From assembly GCF_026262505.1 (NCBI RefSeq), contig NC_067207.1:10074082-10138081 (forward strand): a DNA stretch of 64,000 nucleotides, given 5' to 3'. The DNA is from Trichomonas vaginalis G3 (taxonomy: Eukaryota > Parabasalia > Trichomonadida > Trichomonadidae). Position 1 is the stretch's first letter, and every line of letters begins with the position of its first letter. Made by a program: the position numbers and the translations under genes. This document shows, one piece after another, positions 58,142-64,000 of this stretch. The notes beneath the pieces were generated by a model. The model did no database searches. It was given only the letters and a program-made list of their open reading frames with translations, and was not told the DNA's origin.

Positions 58142-59376
58142 TTACTCAGAAAAATTTTTCTTTGTATATACACCATTCTGAACATCTAAAAGACTTTTGA
58201 CATTTGCCAAGAATGTTCGTTTAGAAGCTGCCATATAACCATATTCTTGACAATATTGTTTATACGAATCATATAAAGACCTTTCATCTAATGACACAAA
58301 GTCAGTTTCATCTACGAACAGTTCATAAACACTCTTGTTTGCTTCTAACAATGTTTGTCTCTCTTCGGTATGTGGAATTTGTCTTGGATTGAACTTAGAA
58401 ATATCTAATGTCATGAAATATGAGAACAAGTGGTTGTAAAAGTCAGATGTCAAAGTTTCTGCTAAGTCGTCAAAATATTCTGTATCTTGCATATGAGAAT
58501 CTGACGTTCTGACAACTACATATCTTCTGTCAGAACTTTCTAACTTCATCGGAACAACATTGTTTGAAACCATAATGAAGTTTGCAACATTTTCACAAAC
58601 TCTTTGGTCTTTATATTTTTTTCAACAACTCCAACTTTATCTGTTATAAGACTCTTCAAAGCATCTGAGTTCAAAACTTTTGTTGTATCTATACTTTGAA
58701 GTTCATTGCAAACTATAAGTTTCATATTCTCTATTGAGGAGTTAAACTTGCCACAGATGTTTTCTAAGTTTGTCATATTAGGGTTCGAATAACCTTCTAA
58801 CAGTTTGCATAAGATATCTGTAAAGAATGTGTTCTTACCTGTTCCTTGTTTTCCAATTATAATGAGAGCAGTTTCATTTTTAGCACTTGGATGTTGTAAG
58901 ATATTTGCAAACCAACATAAGATATACTCATAAACCTTTTCGTTTCCATTGCATATAATTTCTTTGACATGGTCTAACCAAGCTTCTATAATATTTTCTT
59001 TCCATTCTACTTGTTCGTATTTATATCCAGTGAAGATAGAATAGAAGTTTGGAGAAGGTGTATAGAACTTTATACCACGAACTGAAAAATCTTCTAACTT
59101 TGACAATAAGATATCCCAAGCATCTAACATCTTCATTCCAACTTGTACGACTTTTATTTTCTTAAGTTTCTGTCTACATTCTTGTTCAGACACTATTGTT
59201 GCTCTTGGTTTGTTAAAGACAACATCCCATTCTTTCATAACATAACATTCTGGGGCAGAGTCGACATAAATGACTAAACGTTTCAAATTCTCGACTGCTT
59301 TGTTATAGTCTCTAAATGGACACATATTTCTGAATGCTTGGAAGTCATAAAAATCTGAAACATCTATTCTGTACAT
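58142..59376 (-). pseudogene. Polinton superfamily 3 helicase region (broken)
   Basis: A D5-like SF3 helicase. It has a Walker A motif LIIIGKQGTGKNTFFTDIL near 58840, a Walker B-like NMKLIVCNELQSID near 58710, and a downstream VSNNVVPMKLESSDRRYVVV block near 58540 matching the motif C/sensor region. N-terminal to this is an approximately 150-residue segment without clear motifs. It would unwind element DNA during replication. The region looks broken, with about one break. Confidence 0.8.
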
Positions 59377-59405
59377 TTTTATAAAAATAAAAAAATATTA
59401 TTTTT

Positions 59406-60203
59406 TTATTCTTGACTTTGTTGTTGCATTTGTTGCATTTGTTGTTCTTGAGCTATTTGTTGTTGAAGTTGTTCTTGTAATACAATACTTTCACCAGTTG
59501 CATCTTCCAATTCGAAACTTTCTGCCGTCATTGACAAATACATAGGACATAAAAGTTTTACAGGAACAAAGTTTGCGTCAACTAATGTCAACGTTATACT
59601 TGCCAAAGTGTTTGAGTTCACTAAGGTTGAAAATTCTGCATTCGAATGAACAATAGGCAAACCAGCAGAGAAAGTATTGTTTATACGCATAAGTATCTTT
59701 TGGTCATAATAGTTTCTGTCGACATTCGAATAACACTTTGAACCTAAGTTTGAAACAATATATAAGATTGGTGTGCTTAATGTCAATGGAATAGACATTC
59801 CTTGTATGACACCTTTTCCTGTTATAGGAAACTGTTGGTAGTAAAAACCAGAAATAAGTTTTGTATTATAGCTCATATTGTTTATAGTAAACTCAGTCGG
59901 ACATCCAAACATAATGAAACCTGCTCTAGTTGCAGCACATGTTACACTCGTACGTAAAGTATTAAATAAGTCAACAAAACCTGTTGGTGGTATATCTGAG
60001 TAAGTATCTTCAAAGGAGTATTTTTTACCATTCACAACAATAAAGTCTTCTGGTGTCAAAAGAGCAAAACAGGCTTTAGTCGTCATTGTGTTTAAGGTTA
60101 GTTTACAATATCGTCCTTGAGGACTTTGTAAGTTTGTTGTTATAGAATTATATGACTCAGGGTTTTTAGTCGTAATAGTATAAACCATTATGTCTTCTGC
60201 CAT
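59406..60203 (-). CDS. Probable Polinton penton (minor capsid) protein
   Basis: The protein has 265 residues. The sequence is beta-rich throughout and ends with a jelly-roll-like strand set (LASITLTLVDANFVPVKLLC), which resembles the last strands of Polinton and adintovirus single jelly-roll pentons. A Gln-rich tail follows (residues 245-265). It lies close to the major capsid gene on the same strand, in keeping with a capsid module. The frame looks whole. Assignment rests on fold-like pattern and context rather than on a diagnostic motif. Confidence 0.6.
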   Translation of the reverse strand: MAEDIMVYTITTKNPESYNSITTNLQSPQGRYCKLTLNTMTTKACFALLTPEDFIVVNGKKYSFEDTYSDIPPTGFVDLFNTLRTSVTCAATRAGFIMFGCPTEFTINNMSYNTKLISGFYYQQFPITGKGVIQGMSIPLTLSTPILYIVSNLGSKCYSNVDRNYYDQKILMRINNTFSAGLPIVHSNAEFSTLVNSNTLASITLTLVDANFVPVKLLCPMYLSMTAESFELEDATGESIVLQEQLQQQIAQEQQMQQMQQQSQE

Positions 60204-60213
60204 TTATATATAT

Positions 60214-60444
60214 TTAAAAGTTTTTCTGAAAGTGGAGAAGAACTTCATCTAAACTTTCACATGGCGTTTCTTGAAGTTCTCTGTCTAAGAAGTTCAAATA
60301 TTTTGTAAAGACATAGAACTTTCCTTTGTCTACACGAACAAACAAAACAGGGTCTTTCATATCGTTCAAAAGTGTGTAAAGTCCTTTACATGAAATAAAG
60401 TCTATATTATTTTTCTTCAAACATCTTTCAAGAAGTTTTGACAT
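60214..60444 (-). CDS. Polinton small protein of unknown function (76 residues)
   Basis: A compact alpha/beta protein (LLERCLKKNNIDFISCKGLY, then DPVLFVRVDKGKFYVFTKYL). It sits 10 bases upstream of the penton gene and 6 bases downstream of the next gene's stop, in one minus-strand run. Close packing and a TTTATTTGCTAAGTAAAA leader support it. No family is recognised. Confidence 0.55.
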   Translation of the reverse strand: MSKLLERCLKKNNIDFISCKGLYTLLNDMKDPVLFVRVDKGKFYVFTKYLNFLDRELQETPCESLDEVLLHFQKNF

Positions 60445-60450
60445 TTTTAC

Positions 60451-61029
60451 TTAGCAAATAAATTTTAATGAAATGTTGTGGTCGTCAAATATTTTTATGA
60501 CGTCTGGGAAACTATACTTTAAGTTCAACGTTTCACCTCCTTTCATAACGTATATCTTGTCAATGGCATTATATGAAACACCACAGCAACTAATGTCGGG
60601 TTCTATTTCTTTGATGTTTATATCGTCTGCCTCTGTCAAAAGTTTCAATAGTTCTTTCAAAACTTCATGAGGTGCAATGACATATGAGTTCACTTTTACA
60701 GGGTTGTGTTCGACCAAGTTTAACATTATACTTAAAGCTTGACAAATCTTCTCCTGAGTTTGAAGTTTGTCTTTCAGTTGTTGGTAGTCGTTTCGAATAT
60801 CTGCAACAGAACTTAAGTCTCTGCTAACTTCAGGATATGTTGGTTCTTTTACAGGAACAATTGTTATACCATCTTCGTCTTCGTATGGTTTCCCCACTTC
60901 AACATCTCTGTCTTTGACATTGACAACAACACTTTGACTGTTTGTTTGAGTTGGTGAATTTAACTTCACATCTGCCACCGCCATTAAACCTTTTGAAACA
61001 CTTACGCTTCTATTTTTCGGAAATGACAT
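60451..61029 (-). CDS. Polinton protein of unknown function (192 residues)
   Basis: Residues 1-80 are polar and Val/Ser/Pro-rich, 85-120 a coiled-coil helix (RNDYQQLKDKLQTQEKICQA), and 120-192 mixed with a Cys pair (DISCCGVSYNAID). I set the start at 61029, where the divergent promoter lies; upstream in-frame codons run into the opposite gene. No function can be assigned. Confidence 0.55.
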   Translation of the reverse strand: MSFPKNRSVSVSKGLMAVADVKLNSPTQTNSQSVVVNVKDRDVEVGKPYEDEDGITIVPVKEPTYPEVSRDLSSVADIRNDYQQLKDKLQTQEKICQALSIMLNLVEHNPVKVNSYVIAPHEVLKELLKLLTEADDINIKEIEPDISCCGVSYNAIDKIYVMKGGETLNLKYSFPDVIKIFDDHNISLKFIC

Positions 61030-61047
61030 TTTACTTAGAATAAAAAG
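61030..61047. promoter_or_regulatory. 18-bp divergent Polinton promoter
   Basis: TTTACTTAGAATAAAAAG separates two opposed start codons. It presents a TTTTTATTCTAAG-type motif to the minus gene and TTTTACTTAGAA to the plus gene. Confidence 0.5.
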
Positions 61048-61416
61048 ATGGACGTATTCGGATATCTCTTCGAATTGAAGCAAAACAAGGTTTATACTCA
61101 CAAACAATACAAATACATTGACAGAATAGTTCTTTACACAAACAATGGAAAATGTTATAGAATAGCAGTCTTTGCTGAACCTAAATATTTTCATAAAGCA
61201 AAGAAAGTTGGTATAACCGAGATGGTGAAAGTTCTTGAAGCAGACAAAAATATAACTTCAAAACTTACAGATATTACTAAAGGAAAGTTTATAATACAAT
61301 ATTATGTCAAAACTGGCGTACTGTCAATATTTGACGGAGAGAAGTCAGTTCAAGAACAACTTACTGACCTGCTGCCAAAATCTGCTCGATGGAAGCTGTC
61401 CGTTATGCCAATCTGA
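61048..61416 (+). CDS. Polinton protein of unknown function (122 residues)
   Basis: An alpha/beta-looking small protein (VYTHKQYKYIDRIVLYTNNG, then KFIIQYYVKTGVLSIFDGEK). It is the only plus-strand gene within the capsid module, and its 3' end overlaps the capsid region. No motif is recognised. Confidence 0.5.
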   Translation: MDVFGYLFELKQNKVYTHKQYKYIDRIVLYTNNGKCYRIAVFAEPKYFHKAKKVGITEMVKVLEADKNITSKLTDITKGKFIIQYYVKTGVLSIFDGEKSVQEQLTDLLPKSARWKLSVMPI

Positions 61417-62978
61417 GGAGCCCCAGCAGGTTTCATCGAACGAATCTTCAAAAGAGCATCTTCCGTGAAAAGTGCTATTGGTTTTGTAAACTTCTTTGCT
61501 TTCAATTCATCTGGACCGTCTCTGTCACCAGTATATTGTATTTGAACTGTACCAACAGTTGAAATACCACCCATAAAGTCTTCTGAGTCAGCAAATGGAA
61601 TGCCAAGCCAAAAGTTTGAACGGTCTCCATTTGTATATTGAGTTTTTTGACCTCCTGTATGAGTCCATACTTTCACATATGGCATAATAGAACTTTGCAT
61701 TTCAGGGTTAATGGTTGTTGTGAAGTTGTTGTTAAAGTTCATAGCATCTAATGTCAAGTTGTATGACCTCATATCCTCAACTGTAGAATATTCTTCTCTT
61801 GGATAATATTTGCCATCTATGTTATATGATATTTAATACCGGGGTTGTAGAAACAAGAATAGTCATTTATAGTTCGTCTGAACAGTACAAACAGAGTATC
61901 TGCATGTTTCATTGCAGTTGTTAAAGCAATATCTGTTCTTGCACCTGGGTCAGCACTTTGGTTTCCAACTTCACCTGCAAAGTCTTTGACAGATATTTGG
62001 TGTATAGGGAACATAAGTGGAACTGCAATAATTTGGCAGCTAAAGCATTTGAAATATCTGGGTCCAACATATAGACTGCAAGTCTGCTTTCTATTCTCTT
62101 GCATTCAAATTTTTCGCATGTGAACTTAACTGGGTCCCAAGCAGTATTGTTGTCTGCTGTTCCTGAGAAGTAGTAGTTTACTTCAGTGTTGAGGTTTGAG
62201 AAACCAAAGTCTAAGTCAACTTTCTCTTTGCACCATTTTCCAAATGGTATGCTGGCAGCTCCACCAGCTGTATCTGTAATAGTGAATGGGTCTTGTGTTG
62301 GTGCAATGACTAAGTTATTTTGCTTGGAGTAAGTTCAATAGAAATTTTTCCTGCCAGTTTGGCAAGTATCTTAAAAAACCTGAAGATGAGGAAAGATGAC
62401 AAAGGAACTCTAAGTTTCAGTTTTACTTTAGTGGCAGCAGTTCCATCTGAAACCAGAAAGGTTAACATAAACTCCTGGAACGTTAGGGTCAATCTTCTTA
62501 TTTTCTCAATAGTTGCATACTGGTCTGTTTGTTCTCTAGCTTGTGGTTGTACTGAGTTTCTCAAAGCGAACCATTCATAGTTTGCCCATGTTACTGTTTG
62601 AACTAAGTCAGAGTTAGAATATATCTTATATCCCATGAAAACTTCTGGAGCATATTGGTATCCGACATAGAAAATTCCATTGCAACCTTTCTTGTCAGAC
62701 AACTTGGCAGAAGGTTTTATTTCAATGTCTTGTTCCACGTATAAGAATGAGTTGTCAATAGAAATAATATGAAACCTGTCGCAAGCAATATCTACTGTTG
62801 TTGAAGAACCTTCTCCAAACTCACCTACGTTTCCATAAGAAACAGCAGTTGTATATTCGTAAGTTCCAGGAACTATTTCTGACCTTCTAATGGCATTGTC
62901 GCATTCGTTATACCATTCGGAAACATTTCCGTTCATGGCATCCAAAACTGTTGGCGTTATATTCTGAGCGGCGTACAT
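61350..62978 (-). pseudogene. Polinton major capsid protein region (broken)
   Basis: A double jelly-roll type capsid gene. The N-terminal portion includes IVPGTYEYTTAVSYGNVGEF and IISIDNSFLYVEQDIEIKPS. The middle has RYFKCFSCQIIAVPLMFPIH and ALTTAMKHADTLFVLFRRTI, and the end has YVKVWTHTGGQKTQYTNGDR. Size (about 1.6 kb) and position in a capsid module agree with Polinton MCPs. It looks broken, with two or more breaks. The start at 62978 follows ATATTTTTACCCATATGAA. Confidence 0.75.
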
Positions 62979-63017
62979 TTCATATGGGTAAAAATATAGA
63001 ATAGTTGGATTTATATA

Positions 63018-63696
63018 TCATAATAGAACCCACTCGTACCAAGCTTTACTTTTCTTCCTGACTGAGTTTTGTTGCATCTTTGCCTCATGTTCACCTAGTA
63101 TGTTGTAAATTTCCCATGTCCTTTTTGCCTTTGGGCTCTGGTCGCCCATCTCAGGTAACCTATATCCTAGAAAGATTTTGTCATAGTTTTGTATTTGAGT
63201 CTTCGCGTATTGTTTGCATGACTCTTTCCTGAGTTTCCGGTTCAAGCTCTTCAAACAGAGCTTGTCCATATGGAATAAGCTCGTTTCCAAATATATGTTT
63301 TTGTAGCCATTCTGGTTTTCTTTCCATGTTACCAATAATATCTTTTGTGAATGGGAAAGCTTTTACCCAATGTTCCAGTCTTGCGTCATTTATTTCTGTA
63401 GTTGGTTTTATTTTGTCAAGGAACATGTTTTTCAATACTAACATTTCATTTGGTACTGTCCATTTGAGTTTTCTTAAATATTCATCCCTTCTCTTTGCAT
63501 TGTCTGCAAAGTAAGTTTTTATGACATTTTGCAAACTTTCGTTTGCAAGGTCATGTACAATAGGTTCTCTTCCTTCTTTCTCCCTAACTTTCTTTCTAAA
63601 CTCTTCACCAAATATACCATCTCTATGGTTCTGTGTAGTTCTTTGAGATAAATGTTCTAGAACGTCAGGTGTTATATTTCCATCAGCCATGTTCAT
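63018..63696 (-). pseudogene. Polinton gene of unknown function (probably broken)
   Basis: The main part (from the ATG at 63696) is charged and helical (NITPDVLEHLSQRTTQNHRD, then RRDEYLRKLKWTVPNEMLVL). Its start, NITPDVL, echoes NITPTVLDAM at the start of the major capsid protein, which hints at a shared origin or signal. Coding character continues downstream to 63018. It appears broken. A capsid-associated protein is an inference from context. Confidence 0.5.
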
Positions 63697-64000
63697 TTCA
63701 TACTGGTTAAAATATCTGCATGTTTCATATCTTTCAATGGCATTAAAGCCGCGCTGAAAATACCAGCTATATCTGGTTCACCATTCTCTTCCATTGCGTC
63801 TACAACTTCTTGGAATTGAGGTTGTAAGTTTATGAACCACCTATCCGGATTAGCTTTATGACCCCATCTCATTGTAGTTCCATAGTCTGCAGAAACAAAA
63901 GTAGGTTTGTTTCCATATTGGTTAGGTTCTGAATGAACTTTAAACAATGTTTCATTTCTATATGTTTTGTTGAAATTTAACCTTTTATTTTCACCGAGTT
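63693..64000 (-). CDS. Polinton gene of unknown function, partial at the window edge
   Basis: The frame is open from the right edge to a stop at 63693, at least 100 residues. It has Trp/Gly-rich segments (TTMRWGHKANPDRWFINLQP) and a helical end (KDMKHADILTSMK). The stop overlaps the start of the next gene by 4 bases. The start codon lies outside the window. Note that MKHADTL also occurs in the major capsid region, perhaps by chance. Confidence 0.5.
   Translation of the reverse strand, partial: LGENKRLNFNKTYRNETLFKVHSEPNQYGNKPTFVSADYGTTMRWGHKANPDRWFINLQPQFQEVVDAMEENGEPDIAGIFSAALMPLKDMKHADILTSMK

Larger units (their letters stand above)
41566..64000. mobile_element. Polinton/Maverick, large copy running off the right edge
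   Basis: The element has 22.4 kb visible. Hallmark parts are a retroviral-type integrase (45980-46939), protein-primed DNA polymerase B (48309-50319), packaging ATPase (56310-57182), SF3 helicase (58142-59376), probable penton (59406-60203) and major capsid protein (about 61350-62978). Accessory parts include an adenine methyltransferase, a tail-fibre-like protein and KilA-N genes. The left end carries the terminal repeat that pairs with the other Polinton end at 2489-2657. Genes sit on both strands with very short spacing. The copy looks broken, with roughly half a dozen breaks, yet most frames are open, so it is probably young. Polintons of this kind are known to be very numerous in T. vaginalis. 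Confidence 0.93.

Overview
The window looks like Trichomonas vaginalis, or a very close trichomonad. The evidence is AT-rich DNA with no obvious introns, a tandem family of DUF3447/ankyrin-repeat genes of the type expanded in this parasite, TCAYW-like initiator motifs a few bases upstream of several start codons, MULE and pogo-like transposases, and two Polinton (Maverick) ends. Species is inferred from gene families, not from a search.

Layout. 1-2657 is the end of one Polinton: two coiled-coil genes on the minus strand, a dense block of subterminal repeats, and a terminal tip ending in a poly-T run. 3387-5640 is a MULE transposase. 5975-7457 is a host gene of unknown function split by a 366-bp miniature transposon; a 98%-like inverted second copy of that transposon sits at 8233-8598, and each copy has its own 10-bp target-site duplication. 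9670-10792 is a decayed ankyrin gene with a tandem repeat. 10840-16734 is a giant helical-repeat protein that I read as Furry/Mor2-like. 17484-17861 is a small Asn-rich zinc-ribbon gene. 18282-31004 is a head-to-tail cluster of five ankyrin genes, two of which share the same in-frame stop and one of which is broken by a frameshift. 31819-37708 holds conserved host genes: a striatin homologue, a CENP-S/MHF1 histone-fold protein divergent from it, and a TRIP12/UFD4-type HECT ubiquitin ligase. 38176-40029 is a pogo/Tc5-like DNA transposon. 40108-41551 is a maze of tandem, direct and inverted repeats, including a foldback of about 420-bp arms, which abuts the second Polinton.

41566-64000 is the second, larger Polinton, running off the window. 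It carries the family hallmarks: retroviral-type integrase, protein-primed DNA polymerase B, packaging ATPase, SF3 helicase, major capsid protein and a probable penton. It also carries accessory genes: a D12-class adenine methyltransferase, a phage-type tail-fibre protein, two KilA-N genes (one fused to a GIY-YIG/T5orf172 module), two amphipathic Gly-rich small proteins, a 43-residue membrane protein and a pair of paralogues of unknown role. Several core genes look broken (roughly half a dozen breaks in total), while many accessory genes look whole, so the copy appears young but inactive. Most of its genes start just after a shared TTTTTA-type motif rather than the host initiator, suggesting an element-specific promoter system.

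The strongest leads are the element-specific promoter motif, the phage-like fibre, the methyltransferase together with dispersed GATC-centred palindromes, the hairpin repeats associated with KilA-N genes, and the shared stop codon in two ankyrin paralogues whose downstream frames differ only at synonymous sites where they are nearly identical.
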